A program made the position numbers and the translations under genes. Of a stretch of 64,000 bases of DNA, positions 29,028 through 40,883 are shown piece after piece (position 1 is the stretch's first letter; each line of letters starts with the position of its first letter). The stretch is from contig NZ_CAKKLV010000001.1 of NCBI RefSeq assembly GCF_918698115.1, forward strand, positions 450,297-514,296, read 5' to 3'. The notes under the pieces were generated by a model. That model did not search any database, was not told the origin of the DNA, and saw only the letters and a program-made list of their open reading frames with translations. This DNA is from Peribacillus sp. Bi96 (GTDB lineage: Bacteria > Bacillota > Bacilli > Bacillales > DSM-1321).

Positions 29028-29041
29028 GAGAGGGTGGAAAG

Positions 29042-29485
29042 ATGAGTCTTCTCGAGCGTTTAAATAATGATATGAAACAAGCGATGAAGAACAAGGAAAA
29101 GGACAAACTATCTGTTATCCGGATGCTGAAAGCTTCTATTCAAAACGAAGCTCTGAAGCAGAGACAAGATTTAACAGATGATGAAGAATTGACAGTGCTC
29201 TCTCGCGAATTAAAACAACGCAAAGACTCCCTCCAGGAGTTTGAAAACGCAGGTCGTTCCGATCTCGTGGATAAAGTCCGCACCGAACTAGTATACGTAG
29301 AGGCATATATGCCTGAGCAACTTTCAGAAGAAGAGATTTCTAACATTGTTAAACAAACGATGGAAGAAGTCAATGCAACATCCAAAGCAGATATGGGGAG
29401 AGTTATGGGAGCTTTAATGCCTAAAGTTAAAGGTAAAGCGGATGGTTCTCTAGTAAACAAATTAGTACAACAACATCTATCTTAA
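29042..29485 (+). CDS. yqeY: YqeY / GatB-like tail domain protein
   Basis: A 147-residue helical protein resembling the tRNA-binding tail of GatB (amidotransferase subunit B). Landmarks are [43 protein letters not shown] and the C-terminal [21 protein letters not shown]. It probably binds tRNA, but no role has been shown in Bacillus. AGAGGGTGG precedes the ATG and a terminator follows. Confidence 0.95.
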   Translation: MSLLERLNNDMKQAMKNKEKDKLSVIRMLKASIQNEALKQRQDLTDDEELTVLSRELKQRKDSLQEFENAGRSDLVDKVRTELVYVEAYMPEQLSEEEISNIVKQTMEEVNATSKADMGRVMGALMPKVKGKADGSLVNKLVQQHLS

Positions 29486-29510
29486 ACTCGAAACTTAAAA
29501 CTCGAAACCT

Positions 29511-29538
29511 AACCGCAGGCAAATTGCCTGTGGTTTTT
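29511..29538 (+). terminator. Terminator after yqeY
   Basis: AACCGCAGGCAA pairs with TTGCCTGTGGTT and is followed by TTT. Confidence 0.85.
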
Positions 29539-29783
29539 GTGTATTTCACGATATTTATGCGTATATTATGGGAACCAAGCCCGAGATAATAGGGACCTCT
29601 CAAATTTATTTGCTTTTTTTGAAACTTTTTTCATATACATACGTAATAACTAAAGAACAGAGTGAAGGGTTGCTTCGCTTGCCCTTATTCGAATTTTAGT
29701 TGCGGGCTGAATTTTTTCTGGTAAGTATCCTCCTGGAATTGGTGGCACTTACAGCGTTTAATACGGGAAAGGGGGCGTTCTGC

Positions 29784-31109
29784 CTGAAAATTTGGCGTTA
29801 TTTATCTGTACTCTTATTTGGATTGCTGTTCACCGTGTCTTCATTATGGGGATCATCGGCTTCTGCAAAAGAGAAGATCGTTTACCATGTTCCGATTGAA
29901 GAAACGGTGGAAAAGGGACTCTCGGCTTTTTTGGAGCGTGCGCTGACCACTGCTGAAGCAGCTGATGCAGATCTTGTCATTTTCGAGGTGAATACCCCTG
30001 GCGGTGCTGTGGATGCAGCAGGGGAAATTGCAAAGTTACTGTCCGATTCACCCATTAAGACAGTTGCCTACGTCAATAACAGGGCATTATCTGCAGGTGC
30101 CTATATTTCTCTAAGCGCAGATGAGATCTATATGGTTCCAAGCGCTACTATGGGATCGGCAGCGGTAATTGATTCAGCAGGGAACGCTGCAGGTAAGAAA
30201 GCGCAGTCTTATTGGCTTGCTGCCATGAAGACTGCAGCAGAACAAAATGGGCGCGACCCTATATTCGCGCAGGCGATGGCGGATGATGACATCAACCTTC
30301 CCGAATATGGTGCCGAACGGGGAAAACTGCTGACATTTACAGCTGAACAGGCAAAAAAGGCTGGCTATAGTGAAGGCACGGTCTCGGGGAAAGAGGAGCT
30401 GTATAGTATACTTGGGGTTGAGGATGCCGATATTCGGTCCATCGAAGAAAGCTTTCCTGAGAAACTTGCCCGCTTTTTGACCAATCCGATTGTGATTCCC
30501 ATTTTATTAACGATAGCGGGAATCGGGATTGTGATTGAATTGTTTTCGCCTGGTTTTGGAATTCCAGGAGTTATTGGGATCTCTAGTCTTGTATTGTTCT
30601 TTTATGGTCATCTTGTTGCAGGTATCACCGGGTACGAATCGTTAGCGATGTTCATCATCGGGGTCATTCTCGTACTAGTTGAATTTTTTATCCCCGGGGG
30701 GATTATCGGTCTGCTTGGATTCACGGCGATTGTAGGGAGTTTATTCCTTGCATCAGGTGATCCGGTTCATATGACCATATCCTTGCTCATTGCGATCACC
30801 GTATCCATTTTGGTATTCATCCTACTTGTAAAGGTGTTTGGAAAACAAATGAAATTTTTCAGGAAAATGATTTTAACCGATGCTACAAAAACGGAACAAG
30901 GATATGTGAGCAATCCGAATCGCGTGGATTTATTAGGTGTAAGCGGGAAGGCCCTCACAGATTTAAGGCCTTCAGGAACAGCTTTGATGAATGATGAAAG
31001 AGTGGATGTCGTGACTGAAGGAAGCTTCATTTCCAAAGGTTCGTCAATCATAATCGTTAAAGTTGAAGGATCTAGGGTAGTCGTCCGGGAAATTCCGGAT
31101 TCAAATTAA
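29784..31109 (+). CDS. yqeZ: NfeD-family membrane-bound serine protease-like protein YqeZ
   Basis: Long-form NfeD protein: signal peptide, ClpP/SppA-like serine protease domain (VNTPGG, then VAYVNNRALSAGAYISLSAD with the likely nucleophile Ser), several membrane helices (about residues 225-360), and a C-terminal OB-fold NfeD domain. It works with flotillin FloA in membrane microdomains. The frame is open from a TTG at 29700 without a ribosome binding site. A CTG at 29784 follows GGAAAGGGGG by eight bases and yields a clean signal peptide ending SSASA, so I place the start there; this start is an inference. floA follows. Confidence 0.9.
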   Translation: MKIWRYLSVLLFGLLFTVSSLWGSSASAKEKIVYHVPIEETVEKGLSAFLERALTTAEAADADLVIFEVNTPGGAVDAAGEIAKLLSDSPIKTVAYVNNRALSAGAYISLSADEIYMVPSATMGSAAVIDSAGNAAGKKAQSYWLAAMKTAAEQNGRDPIFAQAMADDDINLPEYGAERGKLLTFTAEQAKKAGYSEGTVSGKEELYSILGVEDADIRSIEESFPEKLARFLTNPIVIPILLTIAGIGIVIELFSPGFGIPGVIGISSLVLFFYGHLVAGITGYESLAMFIIGVILVLVEFFIPGGIIGLLGFTAIVGSLFLASGDPVHMTISLLIAITVSILVFILLVKVFGKQMKFFRKMILTDATKTEQGYVSNPNRVDLLGVSGKALTDLRPSGTALMNDERVDVVTEGSFISKGSSIIIVKVEGSRVVVREIPDSN

Positions 31110-31148
31110 ATTTAAAATTAAATGGATACAGGAAGGATGAATCATTTA

Positions 31149-32156
31149 GTGATAACTTCAGGAACGATCTTTATTGTACTGGCAGTGATTGCTGCTATCA
31201 TCGTATTGGCAGTGTTTTTCACATTCGTACCAGTAATGTTATGGATTTCCGCCTTAGCGGCAGGAGTCAAAATCAGTATATTTACATTAGTGGGGATGAG
31301 GCTTCGCCGAGTTATACCAAGCAGGGTTGTCAATCCTCTTATTAAGGCCCATAAGGCTGGCATCAATGTTTCAACGAATCAATTGGAGAGTCATTACCTT
31401 GCAGGTGGTAATGTCGATCGCGTCGTGAATGCATTAATTGCGGCAGAACGTGCCAATATCGTGTTACCTTTCGAACGGGGTGCGGCTATTGACCTTGCCG
31501 GTCGTGATGTTCTGCAAGCCGTTCAAATGAGCGTTAACCCAAAAGTGATTGAAACTCCGTTCATCTCTGGTGTGGCGATGAATGGGATCGAAGTGAAAGC
31601 GAAGGCCAGGATTACGGTCCGTGCCAATATTGAACGTCTAGTCGGTGGTGCTGGTGAAGAGACAATCATTGCCCGTGTAGGGGAAGGGATCGTATCAACA
31701 ATCGGTGCTTCGAAAATGCACACGGATGTCCTGGAAAACCCTGATTTGATTTCAAGAACGGTTTTATCAAAAGGATTGGATTCAGGAACGGCATTCGAAA
31801 TTCTTTCCATTGATATCGCCGAAGTGGATATCGGGAAAAACATCGGGGCCATCCTACAGACGGACCAAGCCGAGGCTGATAAGAAAATTGCCCAGGCAAA
31901 GGCTGAAGAACGCCGTGCCATGGCTGTTGCCCTTGAACAGGAAATGGTTGCCCGTGTCCAGGAAATGAGAGCAAAGGTTGTCCAATCCGAAGCGGAAGTT
32001 CCATTGGCGATGGCCGATGCGCTGAAAAGCGGAAACCTTGGAGTGATGGATTATATGAATATCCAAAATATAACGGCTGATACGGATATGCGTGATTCCA
32101 TCAGTAAAATATCCGATAATCCAAAAGATAACAACAATAATAACCATAATAATTAG
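31149..32156 (+). CDS. floA: Flotillin-like protein FloA
   Basis: Membrane-microdomain scaffold. An N-terminal re-entrant or membrane segment ([24 protein letters not shown] region) precedes a PHB-like domain and a long Ala/Glu-rich coiled coil with [20 protein letters not shown]. It affects membrane fluidity, secretion and signalling in B. subtilis. The GTG at 31149 is preferred: AGGAAGG lies at a workable distance and the resulting 335 residues match the family (about 331). In-frame ATGs at 31122 and 31137 lack usable spacing. The C-terminal Asn-rich tail (DNNNNNHNN) is poorly conserved. Confidence 0.96.
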   Translation: MITSGTIFIVLAVIAAIIVLAVFFTFVPVMLWISALAAGVKISIFTLVGMRLRRVIPSRVVNPLIKAHKAGINVSTNQLESHYLAGGNVDRVVNALIAAERANIVLPFERGAAIDLAGRDVLQAVQMSVNPKVIETPFISGVAMNGIEVKAKARITVRANIERLVGGAGEETIIARVGEGIVSTIGASKMHTDVLENPDLISRTVLSKGLDSGTAFEILSIDIAEVDIGKNIGAILQTDQAEADKKIAQAKAEERRAMAVALEQEMVARVQEMRAKVVQSEAEVPLAMADALKSGNLGVMDYMNIQNITADTDMRDSISKISDNPKDNNNNNHNN

Positions 32157-32178
32157 ATTGGGGAAGGGAGGTCTCTAA

Positions 32179-32679
32179 ATGGGAGATTTTATTGATTTCT
32201 TTCTCAAAAACCCATTCCTTATCATTGTCTTGATCGGTATTTTATCGTCCATATTAGGTAAAAAAAAGCAGCAACAGCAAAATGATCCTAACACACCTCC
32301 GAAAAAGAAATGGCAGGAGGTCATGCGGGAGCTTCAAGGTGAAATGGGGCAAGGGAATCAGCAGCAAAGGCCTGCACCTGCTCCTGTCAGGAAACCTGAA
32401 CCGCAGGCAACGCAGGCTGTTGAAGTAATGGATGAAACGAAGAACGAAGCGAACAAAAGGATTGCGGAGCTTAGACGGCTTCAGCAGAAGTACGACCAAG
32501 AGCGTTTATATCAAAAAGCGAAGGCAGATAAAATCACATCAGCGATATCTGATAATAGCAGTCCGGTTTATCGGAAGGGGCCTTCTTTTGGCAAAAAGCA
32601 GCTGATTGATGGCATCATCATGTCTGAAGTGTTGGGACCGCCACGGGCGAAGCGAAGTCTTCAGAGGTCTAGAAGATAA
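32179..32679 (+). CDS. Hypothetical membrane-anchored protein downstream of floA
   Basis: A 166-residue protein in the position of B. subtilis yqfB, but I do not recognise it firmly enough to name it. One N-terminal membrane helix (about residues 9-28) is followed by a Gln/Pro/Lys-rich low-complexity region (about 30-75). A predicted coiled coil spans ANKRIAELRRLQQKYDQE. The C-terminal segment KKQLIDGIIMSEVLGPPRAK looks conserved and structured. GGGAGG precedes the ATG. Coexpression with yqeZ and floA suggests a membrane-microdomain connection, which is inference. Confidence 0.8.
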   Translation: MGDFIDFFLKNPFLIIVLIGILSSILGKKKQQQQNDPNTPPKKKWQEVMRELQGEMGQGNQQQRPAPAPVRKPEPQATQAVEVMDETKNEANKRIAELRRLQQKYDQERLYQKAKADKITSAISDNSSPVYRKGPSFGKKQLIDGIIMSEVLGPPRAKRSLQRSRR

Positions 32680-32801
32680 TTCGCCAGCGGGCTTTCTCAA
32701 CTCCTATTTTACGCTTAAAAAAATAGACTTCCGTTCAAATATAATTTTGTGCTAGAACCCTCTTTCATTTCATACATTGAGATGAAAGGGGGTTCTTTTT
32801 T

Positions 32802-33086
32802 ATGGCACGGAATTGGGGAAAAAAAATGAAACAGCTTATGACTAAAACAATGGACCTTCCGCAAGATGTCATGATGGACCTGCCGCGAATTACAATGATT
32901 GGACAATTACATATTTATATTGAAAACCATCGTGGCTTATTGGCTTTTACTGACAGCGAAGTACGATTGATGCTGAAAACTGGTCAGTTGCTGATAAAGG
33001 GAAACGCCTTTGTCATAAAGACCATCTTGCCTGAAGAAATCATGCTCGAAGGCAAAATTGACAAGGTTTATTTTATCAATGAATGA
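32802..33086 (+). CDS. yqfC: Sporulation protein YqfC
   Basis: A 94-residue YabP/YqfC family protein. The family landmarks LPRITMIGQLHIYIENHRGLL and VRLMLKTGQLLIKGNAFVIK are visible. In B. subtilis yqfC and yqfD form a sigma-E-controlled pair made in the mother cell. GAAAGGGGG precedes the ATG. The next gene, yqfD, starts 15 bases after its stop. A hairpin-like AACCCTCTTTC...GAAAGGGGGTT just upstream overlaps the ribosome binding site. Confidence 0.93.
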   Translation: MARNWGKKMKQLMTKTMDLPQDVMMDLPRITMIGQLHIYIENHRGLLAFTDSEVRLMLKTGQLLIKGNAFVIKTILPEEIMLEGKIDKVYFINE

Positions 33087-33101
33087 TCCCGGGAGGTCTC
33101 C

Positions 33102-34289
33102 ATGAAAAACCAATGGACAAACTATTATACAGGCTATGTTAAAGTGAAGGCTTATGGTAAAGGTGCAGAACGGCTGATTAATATGCTGACGAGAAGAGGG
33201 CTTCATGTCTGGGATGTGAAGCGCGTCGGCAGCGAAGCCCTAATTTTTCATATGGAGGTCAGGGATATCCCGAAACTCCGTCAGGTCATGCGTAAGAGCG
33301 ATTGTAAAGTGAAATTCATGCAGGGAAAGGGTGTCCCTTTCCTAATGAAGAGAGTGATGAAAAATAGCGGGTTTTTAGTGGGTCTCATTGCCTTCCTGCT
33401 TTGCATTTTTGTCCTTTCCAATATGGTTTGGGGGATCGAGGTGCAAGATGCAAAGCCCGCAACCGAGCATGCCATCCGAAAAGAATTGGACAAGATGGGT
33501 GTGAAGATCGGTAAAGTGCAATTCTTTGTTGATGATGTGGATACAATCCAGCGTAAGCTTTCGGACCGGATTGGTGCATTGACATGGGTAGGGGTCGAGC
33601 TCAAGGGAACGACGTACCATTTCCGCGTCGTTGAAAAAAGGCAGCCGAAAGAAGTCGAGAAAACATCTCCACAGAATTTGGTAGCTTCCAAAAAAGCGAT
33701 CATCACAGAAATGTTCGTTGAAAAAGGACAATCTATAGTAAATGTAAATGATTATGTAGGAAAAGGACAGCTTCTTGTTTCAGGTTTGATTGGAAAAGAG
33801 GATAAACAGGAAATTGTATCCGCACAGGGAGTAATAAAAGGGAAAACGTGGTATAAGGCGAAAGTGGAAGTTCCGTTAAAAACCAAGTTTTCTGTTTTTA
33901 ACGGAAATGAAACGAGCAGGCACTATTTGAAAATGGGGGACTTTTCCTTGCCTGTATGGGGATTCAAGGATCCGGGATATGAAAAACAGGAAGAAGAAAC
34001 GACAGTGAGGCCGTTTCATTTTCTTCAATGGGAATTGCCCATTTCCTATAAGCAGGTGACCTTAAGGAGCAAGGAAGATATTGTTCGAAGTTACACGAAG
34101 GAAGAAGCGGTGAAGGAAGGAAGAAAAATGGCTAAAGCGGAATTGGAAAAGCATCTGGACGAGGAAGATGAAATCGCCGGAGAAAAAATTTTGCACGAAA
34201 GCATGGAGAATGGTAAAGTTAAATTATCTATACATTACCAAGTTATTGAAGATATAGCGATTGGACAGCCAATCATTCAAGGAGACTAA
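33102..34289 (+). CDS. yqfD: Sporulation protein YqfD
   Basis: A 395-residue membrane protein of the YqfD family, needed for efficient sporulation in B. subtilis. The N-terminal cytosolic domain (about residues 1-85) is followed by one membrane helix (about 88-108) and a long extracytoplasmic part containing PKEVEKTSPQNLVASKKAII and VEKGQSIVNVNDYVGKGQLL. The molecular function is unknown. GGGAGG precedes the ATG, and it is closely followed by phoH with a three-base gap. Confidence 0.94.
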   Translation: MKNQWTNYYTGYVKVKAYGKGAERLINMLTRRGLHVWDVKRVGSEALIFHMEVRDIPKLRQVMRKSDCKVKFMQGKGVPFLMKRVMKNSGFLVGLIAFLLCIFVLSNMVWGIEVQDAKPATEHAIRKELDKMGVKIGKVQFFVDDVDTIQRKLSDRIGALTWVGVELKGTTYHFRVVEKRQPKEVEKTSPQNLVASKKAIITEMFVEKGQSIVNVNDYVGKGQLLVSGLIGKEDKQEIVSAQGVIKGKTWYKAKVEVPLKTKFSVFNGNETSRHYLKMGDFSLPVWGFKDPGYEKQEEETTVRPFHFLQWELPISYKQVTLRSKEDIVRSYTKEEAVKEGRKMAKAELEKHLDEEDEIAGEKILHESMENGKVKLSIHYQVIEDIAIGQPIIQGD

Positions 34290-34292
34290 CGA

Positions 34293-35255
34293 ATGACAGA
34301 TGATGTGAAGGTAATTAAGCTGGAAATAGAATCACCTAATGAAGCTATCGCTTTATTGGGCAATGGGGATTCAAATGTAAAGGTGCTTGAAGAGGAACTT
34401 GGAATTTCCGTCATTACCCGAGGTGAAGCGGTGAGTGTTGCCGGGGATATCGAGCGGGCAACGATGGGGCAGGAAATCCTGAAGGCTCTATTGACAGTGA
34501 TTAGAAAAGGAATTGCAATCAGCTCGAGAGATGTGCTTTATGCGATTGAATTGGCTAGAAAAGGTACCTTGGAGTATTTCGGTGAATTGTATGATGAGGA
34601 AATCGCAAAAACTGCTAAGGGAAAATCCATTAAGGTCAAAACAATCGGGCAGAGATACTATATCCAAGCTATAAAGAAACAAGACCTGGTATTTGGGATT
34701 GGACCTGCTGGAACCGGGAAGACCTATCTGGCTGTAGTGATGGCGATCAATGCATTGAAAAATGGACATGTTAAACGAATCATCCTGACACGCCCTGCTG
34801 TAGAAGCGGGCGAAAGCCTAGGTTTTCTGCCGGGTGATCTGAAGGAAAAGGTAGATCCGTATCTAAGGCCGCTGTATGACGCTCTCCATGACCTTCTTGG
34901 GATGGAACAGACCCTAAGGATGATAGAACGTGGAACGATCGAAATAGCTCCTCTGGCTTATATGAGGGGCCGTACGCTTGAAGATGCCTTTGTCATTTTG
35001 GACGAGGCCCAAAATACGACGGAAGCCCAAATGAAAATGTTCTTGACCCGGCTTGGTTTCGGTTCGAAAATGGTCATTACGGGAGATCGGACCCAGATTG
35101 ACCTTCCGAAAGGCATAAAGTCAGGTTTGGTACGGGTAGAAGAGATCTTGAAGAATGTTAAAGGACTTGCCTTTGTTTATTTTGAACAAAGTGATGTAGT
35201 AAGACATCCGCTTGTTGCCAAAATCATTACTGCTTACGAGCAAGCGAAGGAATAA
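34293..35255 (+). CDS. phoH: PhoH family ATPase
   Basis: PhoH-like protein of 320 residues with a P-loop ATPase related to the N-terminal half of superfamily I helicases. Walker A is GPAGTGKTYLAV (about residues 138-149) and Walker B is VILDEAQNTT. An N-terminal KH-like region precedes it. It neighbours pgpH and ybeY in the conserved order yqfD-phoH-pgpH-ybeY and probably has an RNA-related role, supported by family knowledge rather than by data for Bacillus. Confidence 0.95.
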   Translation: MTDDVKVIKLEIESPNEAIALLGNGDSNVKVLEEELGISVITRGEAVSVAGDIERATMGQEILKALLTVIRKGIAISSRDVLYAIELARKGTLEYFGELYDEEIAKTAKGKSIKVKTIGQRYYIQAIKKQDLVFGIGPAGTGKTYLAVVMAINALKNGHVKRIILTRPAVEAGESLGFLPGDLKEKVDPYLRPLYDALHDLLGMEQTLRMIERGTIEIAPLAYMRGRTLEDAFVILDEAQNTTEAQMKMFLTRLGFGSKMVITGDRTQIDLPKGIKSGLVRVEEILKNVKGLAFVYFEQSDVVRHPLVAKIITAYEQAKE

Positions 35256-35256
35256 G

Positions 35257-35290
35257 AAAAAATCCGCCATTTTCAATCGGCGGATTTTTC
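35257..35290 (+). terminator. Terminator after phoH
   Basis: AAAAATCCGCC pairs with GGCGGATTTTT across a short loop. Confidence 0.88.
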
Positions 35291-35447
35291 GCGATGTGTC
35301 TAAAATGACATACCTTTTTTAGGGAAAAGTGGTAATGGAACGAAAGAAGCTTTACATTTATCAATACGAAGGTGAAAATTTACATAAAAACTGTTATGAT
35401 TTTACATATCTAGAATAATAAACATCATTTTTTTAGGAGGACCTTCC

Positions 35448-37604
35448 TTGAATCGAATCCAGAAATTTTTCACTAAAATAAAAGGGCTATTGGTCCATCG
35501 CTTTTTTCAAGTGCTTTTGTTTATCATACTTGGTTTGTTTGCTTATGCATTAATGTTTTCAAACGTTAAACCAGAAAGGGTCCAGGTAGAGCTTTTCAAG
35601 CCTGCGGAACAAACCATTCGCTCAACCAAGACGGTGGAGGATACCTATAAGACGGAACAAGAAAAAGAAGAGATTTCAAAACAAGTGGCGGATGTATATA
35701 CTTTAAAAAAAGAATATGCGAAAAATAAAGTCGATCTGATCTCATCCATTTTCGATTCAGCGATCGAGGTGAATAAAGAAACGGACCCCGATAAAGATCA
35801 TAAAAAAGATGAGGGTAAGGAAAATAAAAAGGAGACCATAAAGACGGATGCTCAAAAGGTTTCCATTTTAAAAGAAAAATTGACAGATGAAGTCAATAAA
35901 AATATTGAGGAATCCGTCTTCCTTGCTTTAGTGCAGGCGGATGAAGATGAGTTGGAAATAGCGAAGGATTCAACCATTACTGCCGTGAATAATGTGATGA
36001 GCTCCAGGATCGCAGCTAGTGACGTCGAAAATGCCAAGAAAAAGGTAGTAGAGGAATTGGGCTATATGAGCATAAGCAGCGATATGAAAAAAGCCTCTAA
36101 TTCCCTTGCCCGTACGGCAATCATCCAGAATGTGTTTTTCGATAAGGATAAAACCGAGGAACAGCGCAGGAAAGCCATCGAAAGCGTGGAGCCCATCAGG
36201 ATCCTCCAAGGACAGATCATTGTTGAAGAAAATCAGTTAGTGGATAGGGATGTATACCGGCAGCTTGAACTTGCAGGGTTTTTAAATACGGAGTCTACGA
36301 TTTACCCATATATTGGCTTGCTGCTATTCATCTTTCTAACATTTACCGCATTTTATTACTTTTTCTACTATTCCATTTCCAATAAGGATAACAAGTATAA
36401 TCAACTATTGATCTTCAGTCTTGTCTTTATCCTTTCCATGGCTACGATGAAAACGGTCAGCATTCTTGCAGACCTGAAAAACTCGAATTTGGAATACGTC
36501 TTCCCGGGTGCGATGGCGGCGATGCTCATCAAGATATTATTGAATGATAAGTTGGCGGTAGCCATGATCATCTTGTTAGGTTCGTATGGTACGATTATAT
36601 TTAATGGTGATACACCTGGCAATTTGGATTTCTCGATGGGGCTTTTTATCATTTTCGGTGGATTGTCGGCAATCATCATCTTATCGAGGCCTAATTTCAA
36701 ATCAAAGGTACTTGTTGCAGGGTTGCTATTGTCTTTAATAAATATGGCCTTTGTCTATTCACTCATCTTTATTATGGACGGCCATTATACTAGAATGGAG
36801 TATTTGTATTATGCTCTTGCTGCCATTGGCTCTGGAGTGGGTTCAGCGGTTTTGACAATGGGCTTGTTACCGTTTTTCGAGGCAGGTTTTGGGATCTTAT
36901 CATCCATGAAGCTAATTGAACTTGCAAATCCTAATCATCCATTACTGCGGAAAATCTTGATTGAGGCTCCTGGGACTTACCATCATAGTGTAATGGTCGC
37001 CAATTTGGCGGAATCTGCTTGTGAAGCCATCGGTTCAAATGGATTGCTGGCAAGGGTCGGCAGTTATTATCATGATATCGGTAAAACGAAGCGGCCGCAT
37101 TTTTTCATCGAAAACCAGATGAATGCGGAGAATCCTCATGATCGACTGCTCCCGGAAACGAGCAAGGATATCATCATTGCCCATGCCGTCGATGGCGGGG
37201 AGATGTTGCGCAGTCATAAATTCCCGAAAGAGATTGTGGATATTGCAGAGCAGCATCATGGGACCACATTATTGAAATTTTTCTACCATAAGGCAAAAAA
37301 AGAGGATGAAGCCACACTGGAGGCAGCTTACCGCTATCCTGGGCCGAGGGCGATAATGAAGGAAGTAGCCGTCATAGGCATAGCCGATAGTGTGGAAGCT
37401 GCAGTGAGATCTATGCAGCACCCAACTCCGGATAAGATTGAAGAATTGGTAAGTTTCATTATTCAGGACAGGATTCAAGATGGTCAATTTGATGAATGTG
37501 ACATTACTATGAGAGAATTGAGTATCGTGAAGCATTCCTTATGTGAATCGCTGAACGGTATCTTCCACTCCAGGATTGAATATCCGGAGCCGGATAAATT
37601 ATGA
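35448..37604 (+). CDS. pgpH: Cyclic di-AMP phosphodiesterase PgpH
   Basis: 7TMR-HD family enzyme of 718 residues that degrades cyclic di-AMP. An N-terminal membrane helix (about 15-38) leads to a long extracellular domain rich in Lys and Glu (about 40-270). Seven membrane helices follow (about 280-480), then a cytosolic HD domain with [22 protein letters not shown] and AHAVDGGE. The TTG start is set by TTAGGAGGACC seven bases upstream. The variable, very charged segment near residues 105-135 looks disordered. It is followed by ybeY. Confidence 0.96.
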   Translation: MNRIQKFFTKIKGLLVHRFFQVLLFIILGLFAYALMFSNVKPERVQVELFKPAEQTIRSTKTVEDTYKTEQEKEEISKQVADVYTLKKEYAKNKVDLISSIFDSAIEVNKETDPDKDHKKDEGKENKKETIKTDAQKVSILKEKLTDEVNKNIEESVFLALVQADEDELEIAKDSTITAVNNVMSSRIAASDVENAKKKVVEELGYMSISSDMKKASNSLARTAIIQNVFFDKDKTEEQRRKAIESVEPIRILQGQIIVEENQLVDRDVYRQLELAGFLNTESTIYPYIGLLLFIFLTFTAFYYFFYYSISNKDNKYNQLLIFSLVFILSMATMKTVSILADLKNSNLEYVFPGAMAAMLIKILLNDKLAVAMIILLGSYGTIIFNGDTPGNLDFSMGLFIIFGGLSAIIILSRPNFKSKVLVAGLLLSLINMAFVYSLIFIMDGHYTRMEYLYYALAAIGSGVGSAVLTMGLLPFFEAGFGILSSMKLIELANPNHPLLRKILIEAPGTYHHSVMVANLAESACEAIGSNGLLARVGSYYHDIGKTKRPHFFIENQMNAENPHDRLLPETSKDIIIAHAVDGGEMLRSHKFPKEIVDIAEQHHGTTLLKFFYHKAKKEDEATLEAAYRYPGPRAIMKEVAVIGIADSVEAAVRSMQHPTPDKIEELVSFIIQDRIQDGQFDECDITMRELSIVKHSLCESLNGIFHSRIEYPEPDKL

Positions 37605-37618
37605 CAGAAGGTGAAAGA

Positions 37619-38095
37619 ATGATTTTAGAAATCGATTTATTGGATGAAACGAACGAAGTAACGGAAGAAGCTCAGCAGCTTGTTGAAAGCATTCTGCAAT
37701 TTGCAGCAAAAAAAGAAAACATTGAATTAGATACCGAGTTGTCTGTCACATTTGTAAACAATGAGAGAATTCGGGAAATCAATAAAGAATATCGTCATAA
37801 AGATTCAGCTACAGATGTCATTTCTTTTGCACTTGAAGAAATGGGTGAAGATGAAGTGGAAATTGTCGGCGCGGAAATGCCTCGCATGTTAGGCGATATC
37901 ATCATTTCCATTGAGCGCACGAAAGAGCAGGCTGAAGAATATGGTCATTCTTTTGACCGTGAACTTGGATTTTTAGCGCTGCATGGTTTTCTGCATTTAT
38001 TAGGCTTCGATCACATGAATGAAGAAGAGGAAAAAGAGATGTTCACTAAACAAAAGGAGATCTTGGAAGAATATGGACTTTCAAGAGAAGGATAA
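37619..38095 (+). CDS. ybeY: Endoribonuclease YbeY (rRNA maturation)
   Basis: Zinc endoribonuclease involved in 16S rRNA 3' maturation and ribosome quality control. The metal motif [11 protein letters not shown] (H-x3-H-x5-H) is intact near the C-terminus, and [18 protein letters not shown] and [11 protein letters not shown] are typical. The ATG at 37619 matches the family N-terminus and follows GAAGGTGA; an in-frame ATG at 37601 overlaps the pgpH stop and would add six residues. The last 23 bases overlap dgkA. Confidence 0.95.
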   Translation: MILEIDLLDETNEVTEEAQQLVESILQFAAKKENIELDTELSVTFVNNERIREINKEYRHKDSATDVISFALEEMGEDEVEIVGAEMPRMLGDIIISIERTKEQAEEYGHSFDRELGFLALHGFLHLLGFDHMNEEEEKEMFTKQKEILEEYGLSREG

Positions 38096-38450
38096 AAAAC
38101 GGTATCCTTTATTAAAAAGTTTCTCTTTTGCCTGTCAGGGGATTTTGGAGGCAGTACGAACGGAGCGCAATATTAAGATTCATTTCGCGTTAACGGCAAT
38201 CGTCGTATTCTTTGGCTGGTACTTTTCATTGAATGGGATGGAATGGCTCTTCATTTTGGCAGCCATTGCCGGGACTATTACGCTAGAGCTAGTTAATTCA
38301 GCGATTGAAAGGGTAGTAGACCTAGTAACGGATCAAATCCATCCACTCGCCAAGCAGGCAAAAGATATTGCAGCCGGAGCTGTATTCATATATGCTATAT
38401 TTTCTATAATAGTTGGTTTGATTATCTTTTTGCCTAAGTTTGGCCTGTAG
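38073..38450 (+). CDS. dgkA: Undecaprenol / diacylglycerol kinase family protein
   Basis: Small integral-membrane kinase of 125 residues. The signature [14 protein letters not shown] at about residues 28-41 and [15 protein letters not shown] with the metal-binding Glu are clear. Three membrane helices are predicted (about 38-55, 57-75, 97-120). Gram-positive members phosphorylate undecaprenol for cell-envelope synthesis. The ATG at 38073 lies inside the 3' end of ybeY. An upstream start at 38019 would add Lys/Arg-rich residues read out of frame from ybeY. Confidence 0.94.
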   Translation: MDFQEKDKKRYPLLKSFSFACQGILEAVRTERNIKIHFALTAIVVFFGWYFSLNGMEWLFILAAIAGTITLELVNSAIERVVDLVTDQIHPLAKQAKDIAAGAVFIYAIFSIIVGLIIFLPKFGL

Positions 38451-39810
<1,360 letters not shown>

Positions 39811-39909
39811 TTAGCAAAATTTACGCTTCATGAAAGTTTGGAAAACGGTCAAGCTAATCATATGGTCGGATATTCATATTGCTAGTTAAAAATGAAAGGT
39901 GGGCTTTAT

Positions 39910-40053
39910 ATGTTGGATTTTACCTGGGAATTATTTAGTGAAACAGGTAATGTGGACACCTATTTGCTGTTTAAGGAGATAGAAGTCGAAAGACAGGAGA
40001 GACCCTTGGTATTGAATGAAGAGCTAGCAGAATTTGATTTTCCTGTTTCATAG
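39910..40053 (+). CDS. yqzL: YqzL family small protein
   Basis: A 47-residue protein starting [20 protein letters not shown] and containing VERQERP, which matches the small conserved YqzL family found between era and recO in Bacillus. AAAGGTGGG precedes the ATG by about eight bases. Its function is unknown. Its 3' end runs up to within 31 bases of the preferred recO start. Confidence 0.88.
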   Translation: MLDFTWELFSETGNVDTYLLFKEIEVERQERPLVLNEELAEFDFPVS

Positions 40054-40084
40054 GTTAGTCTTGGCGAGCATGGGTGGTGTCTTG

Positions 40085-40837
40085 GTGCTCCAAAAATGTG
40101 AAGGCATTGTCATAAGGCGAACTGCATATGGAGAAAATAACAAAATCATTACTATATATACCCGAGAGCTAGGAAAAATTGGTGTTATGGCTAGAGGAGC
40201 CAGTAAACCTAACAGTAGGCTTGCTGCCGTCACCCAGCTTTTTTGCTCCGGGTATTTTCTTGTAACAACATCAACCGGACTCGGAAGTCTTCAGCAGGGG
40301 GAAATGGTCGACTCGCTTCGTTTTATTAGGGAGGATCTTTTTGCCACTGCCTATGCTTCTTACATTGTTGAATTGCTTGATAAAAGCGTCGATGATAAAA
40401 AACCGAATCCATATTTGTTTGAATTGCTTTCGCAAACCTTGCATTACATAAACGAAGAATATGATGCAGAAGTTTTGAAATTCATTTTTGAAATGAAAAT
40501 GCTGCCCGTCAACGGGATTAACCCGGTGCTTGATCAATGTGCTGTTTGTGGCGAAACGGAAGGGGAATTCTCATTCTCGCTTCGGGAGGCGGGTTTTATT
40601 TGCCACCGCTGTCTGGGAAAAGACCCCTATCATTATAAAATTTCACCGGCAGCCGTCAAATTGCTGCGGATATTTTATTATTTGGATTTATCAAGGCTCG
40701 GAAACATTTCCGTTAAGCCTGAAACGAAAAAAGAACTGCGGAAAATCATTGATGCTTACTATGAGGAATATTCTGGCCTTCATTTGAAATCAAAAAAGTT
40801 CCTAAAACAGATTGATACGATGAAAGATATGTTTTAG
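40085..40837 (+). CDS. recO: DNA repair protein RecO
   Basis: Recombination mediator that loads RecA on SSB-coated DNA and anneals strands. The N-terminal OB fold includes [17 protein letters not shown], followed by [18 protein letters not shown] zinc site is formed by CAVCGE and CHRC. I chose the GTG at 40085 because it aligns with the family start; a TTG at 40082 is equally placed relative to GGGTGG. The frame is open further upstream to 40034 but overlaps yqzL. Length is 250 residues. Confidence 0.95.
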   Translation: MLQKCEGIVIRRTAYGENNKIITIYTRELGKIGVMARGASKPNSRLAAVTQLFCSGYFLVTTSTGLGSLQQGEMVDSLRFIREDLFATAYASYIVELLDKSVDDKKPNPYLFELLSQTLHYINEEYDAEVLKFIFEMKMLPVNGINPVLDQCAVCGETEGEFSFSLREAGFICHRCLGKDPYHYKISPAAVKLLRIFYYLDLSRLGNISVKPETKKELRKIIDAYYEEYSGLHLKSKKFLKQIDTMKDMF

Positions 40838-40847
40838 TTCTGGCCTA

Positions 40848-40876
40848 TTGACATTCCAAGCTAGTTTGTATAAAAT
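40848..40876 (+). promoter_or_regulatory. Sigma-A promoter of the glyQS T-box transcript
   Basis: TTGACA at 40848-40853, 17-bp spacer, TAAAAT at 40871-40876. Transcription would begin near 40883, at the start of the T-box leader. Confidence 0.85.
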
Positions 40877-40883
40877 TCTAATC

